A DNA stretch of 64,000 nt from Cerioporus squamosus (lineage: Eukaryota; Basidiomycota; Agaricomycetes; Polyporales; Polyporaceae). Where the stretch lies: positions 1 through 64,000 of the forward strand of contig JABYQS010000163.1 in NCBI GenBank assembly GCA_022592435.1. The letters are read 5' to 3'. Each line of letters starts with the position of its first letter. The stretch's first letter is position 1. Below are positions 23,501 through 35,901 of this stretch, piece after piece. The notes beneath the pieces are model-generated. The model had not been told where the DNA came from and made no database searches. It was given only the letters and a program-made list of their open reading frames with translations. Made by a program: the position numbers and the translations under genes.

Positions 23501-24413
23501 ACCAGAGACGTCTAGCAACATGATCCGTCAGCAAACTGCGATGGAACAGGAGAATCTGGACTGACAGTGACACCGCCTGAGACGCTGAGCTTGTATGCCT
23601 CGTCTCGGGTGTTCAGCCCGTCAAGGGCGCGCAGCCACTGCGAACGTAAGTACTGGTACAAGCAGCTAGGTCGAGTGGAGGTACATACCGGCAGAACCGG
23701 CCCCTTGCGGGAATTCGTATCGCTGGCGCCACGAAGCTCGGGAACGTTGTCGACGCCTCTGCGAAATCTCGGTGAGAGTGGCTTCATTCCCAGCGCGGTA
23801 GAACTCACAAGTGACTGTGCAAGTCAACGATTCTAAAGGGCACCAATCAGTCCCACCGTCAACGCGAACGCACTGTGACACTTGACCTACCCAGGCGAAA
23901 TCCACTGTCCCTTCGCGTCGATGCGTGTGATGTCTGCGTAACGCGCGAGTGCGTCAACTCCGACATCACCGACGCGTTGGATGATACCGCCGTCCAGGAG
24001 GATGTCGCCGCTGACGACCTCAAGACCGTCAGCTCCTCCTGTCCAGATGGTCGCGTTCTGGGTTACGAATGAGTGCTGTCCAATTGCAACGTGGGGGTAC
24101 ATACTGTTATGTGAGTCGCTTTCGTCCCCGGAACGAAGCGATCTGACTGCGTCCTGCTGTAGAAGCCGGGCGAAGGTCCGGGCGGCACTTCAAGCAAGCG
24201 GCACTTGCTCAGGCTCTCCTGCGCGTGCAACGGGACATTGACCGTGACGCTTGACGATCCGCCGTCCAGGATAGAGACGACGCGCGCACATTGCACCGCC
24301 GCGAGCACGAAGACTGCTGATAAGAGAATCCGGGTGCGACTGTATCGCGAAATGGGTCGAACTTGTGCGGTCGTCTCTAGAGCGACCGGAGCTAGCGTCT
24401 TGTCGTGGTTCAT
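20595..24413 (-). CDS. membrane-anchored amidohydrolase (CE9-like), copy 1
   Basis: Metal-dependent amidohydrolase of the imidazolonepropionase/CE9-like group, about 880 residues in 17 exons. A short N-terminal tail precedes one hydrophobic segment (ILLSAVFVLAAVQ), suggesting a type II membrane anchor. The metal-ligand motifs are present in order: VDLHSHLG, VHTHCYET, AAFHHAHET and SDHPVL, then VVLWDSHPLALGATPQQVW. A long C-terminal part carries a second lobe (DLEGGSISPGL, GIVAPSTGGFLAG). Start ATG 24413, stop TGA 20597-20595. A 12-nt exon (22379-22368, coding YDA) is shared with both paralogues. Unlike them it has no intron between RVK and VHTH (junction 23020/23019). No lesions. The natural substrate is unknown; CE9 enzymes deacetylate N-acetylglucosamine-6-phosphate, but this fungal branch may differ. 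Confidence 0.87.
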
Positions 24414-25479
24414 GGCGGAGGACAAGGTGTAAACAGTACTGGACTCTCGTGGAGCTGTGTACCCATGGATAAGCGATAAGCAGCATGCGCATCGCGTGGG
24501 CACGTAATATGCGGTTGCAGAGTGCGTGAGATGGTGTGAGCGAAAGGAAGAACACAGTCCGCATCCCTTGTTACCTCGATTTGCCGGGCGGCGCGCTCTC
24601 CGTCTCGTTCTAACTTCTCACATTAATCGTAGTCCAGCATGCTCCCGTCGAGCCTATGCCTAGAGAAACAAACACAGTAACAGTAAGGGGTAAGAATTCA
24701 TACTACGAGATTCATAATCACCTGTACTCACCACTTCTGCCTTTTTGACTACTAGTACTGTCAGTGTAGCGACAGGTACTCGGGACGCGGGGCGTCGGCG
24801 GCCATCCTCGAGACTCGAGACTCGAGCTCGTACTACTTATAGACCCCGCGTGCGCCGCAACGCAATCCGGACCCATTAGGCGGCAGCGACCAAGTTATAG
24901 CGTAGCAATATTAAGCCAGTTAGGCTGGTATGATATCTTCGCTAGGACATGTAGAGCAGGTTGAGGGCAAGTGAGCGTTACATATCGAGACGAGAAGCTT
25001 GAGACTGCTTGTGGTCGCGTCCTGGCGCTATGCACCGCCACGTCTTCGGCGAAGGCGTGAGCCTGAGGTGGACTGCATAGCTTGCACGTAGTACTATCAT
25101 AAGGTCAAGTTGCGCTACTCCGATACTACGCAAGCTGGGACGTCTTCCGAGACCATCTGGAGCTCTTACCCTCCGAGTCCTCCCAGCCTGTCTTCTCCCA
25201 CCAACTCTTACCCTCGTCCGAGATACCTCTTCGGAAAACCCGGAGCCAATGTCGTGGCCACTGGCACTTCACTGGCACTCAAGTCTGCTGAAGAGGATAG
25301 GACCCCAGCTGACCCCAGCTCCAGTTGTGATTCGCGACGCCGACTCGAATAGCCATATGCATAACTAACGGTTTCACCCGGAGGAGCGCTTGCTCTCACG
25401 CCAATTGCGCGGCCCGTTCAAGTTCTCACTGCGGAGCAGTACCACTCCTCCTGAGCTTGAACAGCAAGCAGGCCGGCCT
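24414..25479. promoter_or_regulatory. divergent promoter region of amidohydrolase copies 1 and 2
   Basis: About 1.07 kb between two head-to-head paralogues, so it should hold both promoters. A small repeat at 24807-24830 alternates CTCGAG with A, making overlapping palindromes. A TTATAGA-like box lies near 24837. No open frame of note. Confidence 0.45.
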
Positions 25480-28400
25480 ATGGACAGCAAGATGCTTCCC
25501 GTAGGGACACGCGTGTGTCACGCGCATACGCAACACCAGTCGTCGGGCCTTCGAGGATATCGGGTTCTTTTCTCCATCGTCCTACTACTGGCGGCTCTTC
25601 AGGCTTCCCGTGTCATTCTCAATCACATTGGAGAGAATCCTGCCAACTCCTTTGCCCATGTCCCTCTGCACGCGTCGGACGCACTCTCCAGATGTCGCCT
25701 CCTCGAACTGCAGCCGGGGCCTCCGCCCAACTTCCATGCTCGACAACGTTCCGATCGCTTTGTTCCTGGAACGAGACCGACTCTTATCCAGGTGAAACCA
25801 GTATCGGTATCTTTGACTTGTCGATCGAAGCTAACGGTCATCGACAGAACGCGACCATCTGGACTGGAGGGCGAAACGGGCTCGAAGTCGTTCGCGGAGA
25901 CATTCTCCTCGATGGCGGCATCATCAAGGAAATCGGGAACTCCGACCTTGAGAGTGAAGATGTCGCCCACGTTGATGCCCAAGGGAAATGGGTGACCCCG
26001 GGGTACGCATTCGGGCACTTTTGGACCTCTGATGTCGCTCACTCAATGGCATGTACAGCATCGTCGATCTGCACAGTCATCTGTGCGTGCTGCACTACTT
26101 TACTCTGAGGTCGTACTCTTATGGTTACTAGCGGAGTCTACTCTATGCCCGCTCTCGACGGTACGTTTGACGGCAACTCCTGGAAAGGGCCGATCCTCCC
26201 GGTAAGTGCCCCATTACCTGCCTTTCTATGTCTCGTATTGACCCTTGGTGGGACATCGCTTGCAGTGGTTGCGCGCCCTGGACGCTCTGAATACGCACGA
26301 CGATGCGTTCAGGCTCAGCTCGTCCGGCGGGGTGACGGTAAGCGGCTGTCTGATTACCATATCCTCATTCGGTCTCACAGTTATCCGTGATAGACATCTC
26401 TGGTACTGCCTGGCTCCGCAAACGCTATCGGCGGCCAGGGAGTCGTTATCAAGCTCCGTCATACGGAAAGCCGATCACCCACGAGCATGCTCCTGGAGAG
26501 CCCATACGAAACGAACACAACCGAGTATGATTCAAGCACCCACGTTCGCTATCGCCAAATGAAGTGAGGCCACTGCTTGTGTCAGATCGACATGGAACTG
26601 ATACATAATATTCGCCTTCCGCAGACATGCGTGTGGCGAGAATCCAGGTGCGTATTCGCAGTCAAAATGTACGGCTGTTCTGAGAGACGTTGACATTTAA
26701 GACAGATAGATTCTACTCGAACACTCGTATGGACACCACTTGGGCGTTCCGACAAGCGTGTGTCGCCTTGTGTGAACACGACGCGTCAGTACCTACTAAC
26801 AACGGTTTCGTAGCTACGAGAAAGCTCGTCAGATCAAAGAGGCTCAAGACGACTTCTGCTCCAAAGCGAAGAGAGGCGACTGGGTGGGACTGGGACAATA
26901 CCCAGAAGACCTTCAGTGGGAAGCTCTGGTCGACGTCCTGAGGGGACGTGTCAAGGTGGGCTCCGATATGAGTCAGGATATCCGCATACTTCCCGCTGAC
27001 TCTGGGCTCCATAGGTCCACACGCACTGCTACGAAACAGTTGACTTGGACGCTCTCGTAAGAGTGCGTGTCGCAACGAGACCTGGTGGCTTGCCGTCTGA
27101 TGATCCTGCGGATAGATCTCGAACGAGTTCCGATTCTCAATCGCAGCCTTTCACCACGCGCACGAGACGTATCTGGTTCCGGATACTCTCAAGTCAGCGT
27201 TTGGGGGGCCTCCGGCGGCGGCCCTCTTCGCCACTCACGCTCGGTACAAGCGCGAGTCATATCGAGGGTCCGAGTTCGCTCCTCGCATCCTAGCGGAGAA
27301 CGGCATACAGGTTGTCATGAAGGTGGGTTTACTTTCAATACTCTGCGTCTCTCTGGAGTCTGAACGTCATCCGCTTGCAGTCAGATCATCCGGTCTTGGA
27401 TTCCCGCTTCCTCGTCTACGAGGCACAACAAGCATTCTACTACGGCCTTCCTCACAACGTTGCGCTCGCTTCCGTGACATCCACGCCTGCTGAGCTCCTC
27501 GGACAGGATCACCGGATAGGTTATGTCAAGAAAGGTATGTTCTCTTTGCGATATGAGTAAGGTATACCTTTGGCTTACCTCCCGCTAGGATACGATGCCG
27601 GTCAGCCCCGATCATCTCTCCCTTCGCTATGCGTGTGGCACACTCAGCGTTGACCTCAACAGACATCGTGCTGTGGGACAGTCATCCTTTGGCACTCGGA
27701 GCGACGCCGCAGCAAGTATGGATCGACGGCATCCCTCAGCTCTCTCTTCCGCACACTCAAAGCAAGCCGGCATCGTTCCAGGACGTTCCGAAGGTGCCCA
27801 ACTTCGATCATGAAGCGAAGGAGACGCTAGACCATGACGGTCTTCCGCCGCTCGAGCCGAGGTCCTCTCTCAACGGGACGGTTGTTTTTGCTAACGTTAG
27901 CAGTGTCTTCCTGCGCATAGCGTACGATGTGGGCGTCAGTGAGGTGGCCAGCCGGGGAGATGAGGCGCTATGGGTAGTCGTGCGTAGCGGCAAGCTTGTC
28001 TGCGCCTCCGAGCTCGCCACCGACTGTGTTCAGTCTGCACTTCACCGACGCGATGAGCCTGCGACGCTGATCGACCTCGAGGGCGGCTCCATCTCTCCTG
28101 GGTTGACTACATTCGGCTCGGCTCTGGGTCTCGGCGAAATCATGAGCGAGGCGTCGACGCAAGACGGTGTCGCGCCAGACGGGCTCTTGTCGGGTGCACC
28201 AGGGCTGGCTGGGGGAAGCGGCGCACTGATCCGAGCGGAGGATGGGCTAGTCTTCAACACGCGACATGCGCTGTACGTCAAAGAATCTTACCTGTGCACT
28301 TACTCAGAACTAACGCGAAGCATGACAGGGTGACGTACCGATCAGGAGTATCGTCTGGGATTGTTGCACCCACGAGCGGCGGCTTCCTGGCCGGCCTCAA

Positions 28401-29320
28401 CGCCGCCTTCTCCACTGGCTCTAAGCACAAGCTCGAGCACGGCGCCATAGTCCAGTCCGCGGGTGCCGTGCATGTATCCATCCATCCTTCGGGGAAGCCT
28501 AGCGTAAGCACCAAGATCGCCGTGCTGCGGCGTCTTCTACTGGAGCCAACGTCAGGAGAACTTGGGACTTGGTTTGACAAGATCCGGAAGGTCAGTTCAT
28601 CGCGACTCGTGTGTCTCGAACATGAATCTGACATGTCATGCCAGGGAGTGGCGCCGTTGGTGATTGACGTCGACAGCGCAGACATTATGGCTACACTCAT
28701 TTCCCTCAAGTCCGAAGTCGAGCACCACCTTGGGCTCGACACGCCGCTAAGGTTCACATTCACGAGCGGCGGCGAAGCGCACCTCCTCGCGAAAGAGCTT
28801 GGGCAAGCAGGCATTGGCGTAGTTCTTACACACCCGAGACCGTTCCCTAAGACATGGGAGATGCGTCGTATGTGAGTGGTGTCGCTCTAGGTAGTAGGCC
28901 GTCTCAAACAGAGCTGACGGAAAGCCCTAGACTTCCTGGCCCGCCATTGTCGGAGAAGAGTCAGATCGTCACCTTGATAGAACACAACGTTACGGTGGCT
29001 TTGGGTGTGGATCTTCCTGACAAGGCACGCAATACACGATTCGACGTTGCTTGGGTAGGTTTTATCCCGTGCCACTATCTATGCGAAGACGTGACGGGCT
29101 GACTCGGGAACCCGGGATATAGGCCGCGCTCGAGTCTGGGGGCATCATTTCGAGAGCACATGCAATTGCGCTTGCTTCGACCAATGTTGAGAGGCTCCTT
29201 GGAATTGAGCGGTCCGAGGCCGAGGTAGAGCTTGTCGCGACGCGTGGGGGCGACCTGTTGGAATATGGTAAGGTTGTTGGGGTGATCTCGCCTCTGCGGG
29301 GTACGGTGGATGTTTTGTGA
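25480..29320 (+). CDS. membrane-anchored amidohydrolase (CE9-like), copy 2
   Basis: Paralogue of the gene at 20595-24413, about 890 residues in 18 exons. Start ATG 25480 (MDSKML), stop TGA 29318-29320. Anchor segment VLFSIVLLLAALQ; motifs VDLHSHLG, VHTHCYET, AAFHHAHET, SDHPVL and IVLWDSHPLALG all present. Intron content differs from its paralogues: it alone has a 56-nt intron at 26758-26813 (branch site TACTAAC) splitting QA from YEKAR, it shares the RVK/VHTH intron (26956-27014) with copy 3, and it lacks the SAFG/GPP intron (site near 27203) found in copies 1 and 3. The 12-nt exon is at 27589-27600. The frame is intact throughout. A BTB gene follows 260 bp downstream on the same strand. Confidence 0.87.
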
Positions 29321-29578
29321 GGGGTCAAGCTCACGATACGCTCTGCTTTCCTTGTTGCGCAGTCCTACGGACTCGAGTCGGCACTTCCGAGATCGACGCG
29401 CTCTGCTCTTTCGCTCGCGCGCATCACGTGAGCGCGCTCGTTAACGCCTACCGCGATAAGTGTTCGCGACATGCCAGTACAATGCCAGTAAAGCTTGTCT
29501 TTGTACCTCGCTCGACCTTATCGACAGTCGCATTCGTTCCCTGCTTGATCCTGACTGAGACTGCACACACCGATATCT

Positions 29579-30756
29579 ATGGTCGACCAGGACGCTATCC
29601 TGGAGCCTCATCCTCAGCTCTACATCGCCGACGGGGATGTCGTGCTCGCAGTCAAGCAGCCTTCGCCACACGAAGACGGGCGGACGCGATATCAAGTCTT
29701 CCGGGTTCACAAGGCCTTGCTTCGTCTCCACTCCCCTGTCTTTGCGAACATGTTCTCGGACGCGACGCCCGCTCAAACTCATGACAACGCGCCTTTGGTG
29801 GATATGGTGGACGATGAGGCCGCAGCATTTGCATCGCTGTTGATGTGGATTTACTTCCCTTCGTGAGTGCTTACTGCTGGAACAAGTTGCGCTTTGCGTT
29901 GCTCAATCGAAGGCGCAATAGCGAAGTAGACATACAAAGGTGGAACCCAGAGACCCCCATCATCGTCGCGCCCATTGTCCGACTCGCGACCAAGTACCTT
30001 ATCGATCCCCTACGCAACCACCTCGTCAAGAAAGTCGTTGCAGACTGGCCATGCACCTTACAAGAATGGGATCGCCAGGAAGCGGAGATTAATGCGATGA
30101 CAAACCCGTCGGCGACATCAGGCAAGGACCGTCGCAAGTTCTCCCGTTCCGTACCCGAACCAGTCGCTGCTATTGCGTTCGCCATAGAGTTCGGCTGCAC
30201 CGAAATCCTCCCCGCAGCATTTTATACTCTGTCTCGCATAAGCATCGTCATGGATTGGGATCGCACCAAACCTCCTGGGTACAGTTCATCTCGTTTAGCT
30301 CGCTGGTCGATGCTGGACAGCCCTCACTTCATCCGCTACCTACGGGGTTGTCACGCCCTGGATCACTATTTTCGTAGCAAGCAAGAATGGCAGCAGCGCA
30401 TCATCATCTACGATATCGTGGGCAGCTGTGCACGAAATGCTGTGTTCTCTGAAGACGAAGACGACTCGGAGGAAGACGAACCGGACACTTCTTGTCGAGA
30501 CTACCTCACCTACTTGTTTTCTGCCATATGGGACCCCAAATCTGAGGCCAGCCAGCTCCGTGACCCACTCCGGTCATTGAAGGACTTCGCCGAGCCCCAG
30601 CACTTTCCTAGCGCCATCAAGAAGTGCCCGGATGGCCTCTGTCGGCTTTGCCAGGACAAGCTGTCCCGTTGGATGTTCGCAGAACGGAAGCGAGTATGGG
30701 ATGGGTTGGTCAGGGACTTCGAACTCGATAGATTGTGTCAACCGAGTAGCCATTGA
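29579..30756 (+). CDS. BTB/POZ domain protein, copy 1
   Basis: Predicted 372 residues from exons 29579-29862 and 29922-30756. The N-terminal BTB fold is recognised by LYIADGDVVLAV, then FRVHKALLRLHSPVFANMF and the acidic stretch before LLMWIYFPS, the typical Agaricomycete BTB layout. The C-terminal half has a helical region (EFGCTEILPAAFYTLS), an acidic linker (EDEDDSEEDE) and a Cys pair region (CPDGLCRLCQDK) that could bind metal. BTB domains mediate dimerisation or act as Cullin-3 adaptors; which applies here is unknown. The paralogue at 33656 sits in the same relation to an amidohydrolase gene, evidence of block duplication. Confidence 0.85.
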
Positions 30757-31782
30757 ATCTTGGATAAGTGAGTTTTGTCCCGTCGTGCTGGCATACTGAA
30801 CTTGCTGACGACAACTTCGTGCAGGAAGTACCAAGTCTGTATTCCCTGTATCGCTCGATTCTCGTCCATGATATTTCTTTGTCTGGCTGTCGCAGTCCGC
30901 AGGGTCTGCCTCTCTTGCTCGTGCCGGACGCCGGGGGGCGCACGTTCCCGCGGAGCCAAATAGCTCCGCATTTTGCCAATGGAACACCCCATTCAATCTC
31001 GGTCCTCGTGTCCTTCCTCCGTTCTAGCGTCTCCCTTGCCGCCGCACATGTCTCTGATGCTGTCACTGTCTGATTACTCCCGTTAAGCATCGGTCGCATG
31101 GGCTCGTCCATCCGGTCTTCCGCTAGCTAACGCTCTGAAAGCAGTGTCCAGGGCATTGGCGCAGCCTTGATCAACTTCTGCTAGAAGCTTCCGAAGCACT
31201 CTCTTCACTCGTTCACCTCCCGATAGGATCCCATGATCGACACATGAATGGTGAACTTACTTCAAGGTAGTCCCGGACTCCCGGCGGTCAAATGACCAAT
31301 ACGGTGAGCGGTACGGTCATCGTGGTAAGTTGTGTGTCACCGGCAAAGGACGCCCCGCTGACACGTACCACGCCTGTAGCGCATTCTCCCCTCCTCCCGC
31401 CGCACGAGTTTGCGCGCGTCTTAGCTATCAATTGTGCACAAATCCCAATTGTGGCCCGCACGACCCAACTTCAGCGTGGATATCCGTGACTATCCTCTCT
31501 ATATCGGTGAGCTTATTCACGATGCACTGGCAGCCAAACCACACTGACGTGCCGCTGTTCCGAGAGCCGGTTTGGGCACGGCGACACAGCTTGGTTACGG
31601 TCCAGGTCGAGCTCCGCTCCAGATGCATGCGCAAAGGCCATGCCCAGTGCCCAGACGTACTTGTGCTATGGGTCGGTATAAGTACGCGTCGCTGGCACTC
31701 GCTCTGCAACGCCAAAGACTATCTGCCGTCTTGCCTACTAGTCGATTGCAGTTCTCTCCCCCTTTCCACTGCCTACGTTGCA
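30757..31782. other. 1-kb intergenic region, no gene seen
   Basis: Spacer between BTB copy 1 and the unknown gene at 31783. No frame joins across plausible introns. Confidence 0.5.
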
Positions 31783-33134
31783 ATGAATCAGGTTGGCTTG
31801 CCGTCATTGTGCCACGCCATGCGCGCGACTGACATATGCCTTAGCCTTTGACTACCCACGCCTTCGCGTCCCCGCCGAACGTGCCTGCAGATTTTGTAAA
31901 GGTCGGTCGCTGTGTCGCCGGTAACATAGGATGTTATTCTCACGTCGCGCAGGCATACCTCCGCGTTCTCCTGGACGATGAGCTCTTGGTGCAGATGATG
32001 TATCAGCAGCTCGCCCTCGAGCTTGTAGGTCGGATCATTCCTCTTTAAGGCGCCGCGCTAACCTACGCATAGCTGTCTCGCGCCGCAATGCTCGCGCCGC
32101 GCCTTCCCACCCCTGGCTATGTTCATCCAGGTTCTCCCGTGGCAACCCGTGTCTCCCATGGACTCTCCTTCGACGCTCTCCTCTCCCTTTCATCCAACGC
32201 GGAACCGCTTGCAAGTCGACTGCAGCCCCAGGATGTCGCGGAGCCTCTTGACGCGCTCATCGCTGGGATGGCAAACGTTGCCATCGCACCTGAAATTTTC
32301 GCTCTGGAGACGCCGCTCGACTGGGTTGCACTGCTCCAGGAAGCATTTGCAGCCGTAAACCTATCCGAGGGACCAAGCCCAGAAGTGTGGGATTGGCCCG
32401 ACTCCGAGCTCCTCAGAGGCTGCTTGAACGATGGCCTGAGCGATCCGGTGACGGTGAGTCCCTTGTTAACATGGCGTGCATACGAGTTCCTTACCTGAAC
32501 ATTGTAGCAGCTTGGAATTGCGGACCTTCTATCTTGCGGTGCTCCGTCTCCCGGTCACGGCGTACAACTTCTCGAGCAAGGGACGTATCACGCCACCCAG
32601 CCAATCAAAGGCCTCTCCGCAGGTCCGATGCTCTTCAATCGCGGGACAGGCGTCCCGCTGAGTGCCATTGGCACGCTTTCTAACGGCGACATGCCTGCAT
32701 TCGACTGCGCGGCCTCCATCGGAGTGAAGTCCTCCATGCGCTTCGAAGTGAGCATATGTACCCCATCGTTTCCGTTCCTAGTTTGACATCGGAGACCCGC
32801 AGCTCTCCGGGTTAACGGACCACTCTACGCAAGTGCGCGTCCGTTGCGGGAAGGCTGGGGAGCCCGTTACCCTCCGGCGTATGGCTGAGCTCGTCCGCGA
32901 ACAGTTCGGAAAGCTCATGGTAAGCAATCGAGGCGCTTCGAAACATTACACTGGCGCTCACAGTTTTCGTACTAGAACCACGCCGAGAGTGTCGGTAAAC
33001 CACTCCGGTACCGCGGACGCGTCGTGCCGTTCGAGAAGATTGTCTTGCTGCGGATTGAACACGTTTCCAAAGGCAGCATCCAACCGATCTTGGGTATCTG
33101 GGACGACGGACGGGCCGAGAACGGGGTTACATAG
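31783..33134 (+). CDS. unknown protein of about 350 residues
   Basis: Seven exons (31783-31791, 31845-31901, 31953-32024, 32073-32453, 32511-32747, 32782-32919, 32976-33134). Every exon is a multiple of three, so all introns are phase 0, and the sum gives 350 residues. Visible pieces are AYLRVLLDDELLVQMMY near the N-terminus, PLDALIAGMANVAIAPEIF, a middle part with GPMLFNRGTGVPLSAIGTL, and a basic C-terminal part (VRVRCGKAGEPVTLRRM, PLRYRGRVVPFEKIVLLRIE). The last regions look like short beta strands. No signal peptide, membrane segment or known motif. Intron 5 is only 34 nt. Exon 1 (MNQ) is the weakest call; the rest is well supported by frame. It lies inside the duplicated amidohydrolase/BTB block but has no second copy here. 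Confidence 0.65.
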
Positions 33135-33655
33135 GTCGGAGCCATCACGGGAGGCAGGCAAACTATCGAAACAATTCTCCGTGGACAGACTCTCGTGTAG
33201 ATGCGAAGAAGTACTATCAACTAGTGTATGAATCGGAATCTTGTAGACATTTGTAGGGCCTTGTATATCGCCTCGCCTATAACACGAGGTCTGTAGTCGA
33301 GGCCTAAGCGATAATCATCCCGGCCGGTACCGGAGACCGTAGGACTAAGTATGCACTGATGTACTCACATGACAACGATGCAGCAGCTACCAGCGAGGCA
33401 TACCTTTTGCAATGCGCATCTTAGTCTTGTAGGGAGGACATCTCAAGGGCATCTTGAGAAAAGGGTGCTGTCCGCGAGATCCGGAGAGCCACATGGACGC
33501 CGAGCGCCCAGTTCGCACCATGATGAGCGTGTTCAGGATCTGTACTCTACATCCAACCACCAGCTGGGAGCCTGGAACTACTCGAGTTCCCGGGCCTTTC
33601 AGTTCATCACCAACCGACTACGTGGATCTGGACCTCTCTACCTCTCCGAGTCGCC
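33135..33655. other. upstream region of BTB copy 2
   Basis: 521 bp between the unknown gene and the second BTB gene. Presumably its promoter; nothing specific seen. Confidence 0.5.
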
Positions 33656-34796
33656 ATGATTGAAGTTGAGAGCGCTACCCTTGAGCGTCATGCTCGGCTC
33701 TACCTCGCCGATGGAGATGTCGTACTCGCAGCCAGGCAGCCCGAGTCGCATCAGGAGGCACATTCTCAGTACCAGGTTTACCGCGTACACAAGGCCATTC
33801 TCTGTCTCCACTCCCCCGTGTTTGCGAACGTGCTCTCGGACGCGATGCCCGGACTCGGAGAGAGCTACGACGGAGCTCCGCTTGTGGAAATGGTCGGCGA
33901 CGAAGCACCTGCATTTTCTTCGCTCTTGATGTGGCTATACTTCCCGTTGTGAGTCCCGTCGCGCCGCGTTATGTCTCCTGTTGCTCACATGTGGTACGAT
34001 ACGAGCAGGGAAATGACCATCGAGCGATGGGACCCGGACACCCCTATCACCGTCGCCCTCGTCGTTCGACTTGCCAGCAAGTACCTCGTCGACACTCTTC
34101 GCAGTCATCTGGTCAATACAGTTGTCGCAGACTGGCCGCGCACACTAGAAGAGTGGAATCGCCAGGAAGCGGAGATTCGCGCTATGAGGTCGGATCGTGC
34201 ATCGAGCATGAAGCGCGACAACTTCTCCCGTCTCGTACCTGAACCCGCTGCCGCCATCGCATTTGCCCTGGAGTTCGGCTGCACCGAGATCCTACTCGCG
34301 GCCTTCTACACGCTTTCGTGCATCTCTATCACTAACGACTGGGATCGGGCCGCACCGCACGCACTCGATAGTTATCTTCGCCTAGCTGGCTGGTCGATGT
34401 TGGAGAGCCGAGAACTTCTTCGCTTTATGCGAGGGTGCGATGCCCTGGAGAAGTACTGTGACGAGAAGCGAACGCGGCCGGACATCGCGATGAAGCGCAT
34501 TCTGGATGCACATTGCCGACTGGAACCGGAAGTCTTTAAACGATGGTACAGGGCCACCGCCCACGCCTTGTGAAGCCTACCTCCTCGGCATGTTCTCCAT
34601 CCTATGGAGGGCTGGGCTCCGAGATCCACTCCAGTCGTTGCAGGACTCCCTCAACCCAGAGTGCCTCCCGCGCTCTATCACGGCGCGTCCCCTGTGTCCG
34701 AATTGCCACTCAAATCTTCGCGACTGGGTTCCGAAGGAACGGAAGAGATTATGGGAGAAGTTGCCTACGTACTTCGAACTCAACGAGCAGGGATGA
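33656..34796 (+). pseudogene. BTB/POZ domain protein, copy 2, frame broken or oddly spliced
   Basis: Paralogue of the BTB gene at 29579. Exon 1 33656-33948 carries LYLADGDVVLAA and HKAILCLHSPVFANV; exon 2 starts at 34009 (EMTIERWDPDTP). The frame matches the paralogue to about 34540 (EVFKRWY), then hits TGA at 34571-34573. The paralogous continuation (CEAYLLGMFSILW, then LRDPLQSLQD to ELNEQG) is in another frame and ends at 34796. A 94-nt intron from GTGACG (34463) to TACAG could restore the frame but would remove residues that align with copy 1. Either this is a frameshifted copy, or the shift is a sequencing indel, or the gene has evolved a new intron. The BTB domain itself is intact. Confidence 0.6.
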
Positions 34797-35577
34797 AGAT
34801 GTTTCACCGGTATGATGTTCTTGAAGTTTTCCATACTATCTATGTATGAGCGTTCACCAGGGTCCATTCGGTATTGCGTTGCCCTTGAACGTTCGGGGAT
34901 CGCTGACCTTGTGTGCATGCTTCCAGTCCATTACGCAGCTATCATATGACCGGTTGACCTTGAGATAGACACACTCACTCAAAGTTGAAGTCCACTAATA
35001 TTGTAGCGGCGCAATCCTACTCTGAAGAAGTACTCTGAAGCCTGAGTGTAAGCAGGAGGGCTCCAGAAAACCACATTACACATATATGCGTGTTGTGACA
35101 AATTGCACAATTCCTGGCCACGAGAAGTGGACAGGTCTTGGAGGGAGTAATTGCAAGGTCTGTAGGGGTGGGAGAGTGGGGGTCTCGCGTGCTTTGGTGT
35201 TTCAGACGGTCATGCAGGGTATATGTTTCCCACATGGACTTCTCTTTGGAAGCAACGCTCCCGTAAATGGTTATCGAAGACCACTAGCCGAGCGCAATGC
35301 GGCAGTCAGAAGCCAAACACGCCCGAGCATGACGCCTCCGGCGCAGCTCCGGCGTGCATCTCTCGGAGAAGACTCAGATATTGGCAGAGTCATTGTCAAG
35401 TACTGTATGTATCGTGGGCGAGGGCGGGCGAGAGCCCGCCCGAGCATGCCGCGTCAGCACTACTATACTTTCAGTATCCCCGAGTCGCCATCCAGCACGA
35501 GACAACTCGGACGTCCTCTAGTACTACAGTGCGCGGAGACCGCAGTGGCCAGGTCTGCCCGGAGGGGCGATGCCTTA
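34797..35577. other. intergenic region with a short GC-rich hairpin
   Basis: No gene seen. At 35422-35441 GGGCGGGC and GCCCGCCC form a perfect 8-bp stem with a GAGA loop. Confidence 0.55.
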
Positions 35578-35648
35578 TCCGATATGGTGTAGTGGCTAAC
35601 ATTATCGCCTCTCACGCGATAGCCCGGGGTTCGATTCCCGTGTCGGAA
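35578..35648 (+). tRNA. tRNA-Glu (CUC), copy 3, one base lost in the T-stem
   Basis: Same sequence as copies 1, 2 and 4 except that the 3' strand of the T-stem reads CCCG where the others read CCCCG, so the arm can form only four pairs or must slip into the acceptor stem. Pol III A box is intact and the B box core is still present; TTTT follows. Probably a decaying gene, or a base-calling error in the C run. It stands 253 bp upstream of the amidohydrolase copy 3 start. Confidence 0.85.
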
Positions 35649-35901
35649 TTGATTTTGCTTTCCACAATCTCTGCTGATAATCATAGTACCAGGCGCTCTG
35701 CCATTGCCACGTCTCACGCCTTTACCCTCGCCCACATCCTTCTTCTAAGCATAGTCGGCGAGGGTTGGTGGTCTCGCTCGACGAGAAGGACAAGTAGAGG
35801 TAGGCATAATTGATTGACTGCAATACCACATTTGACTCACCCCTTGTGTGCCACCAGTGACTGCCAGTGATCTTCAAATCCGCTTCGTGCTAGACGTTGG
35901 C

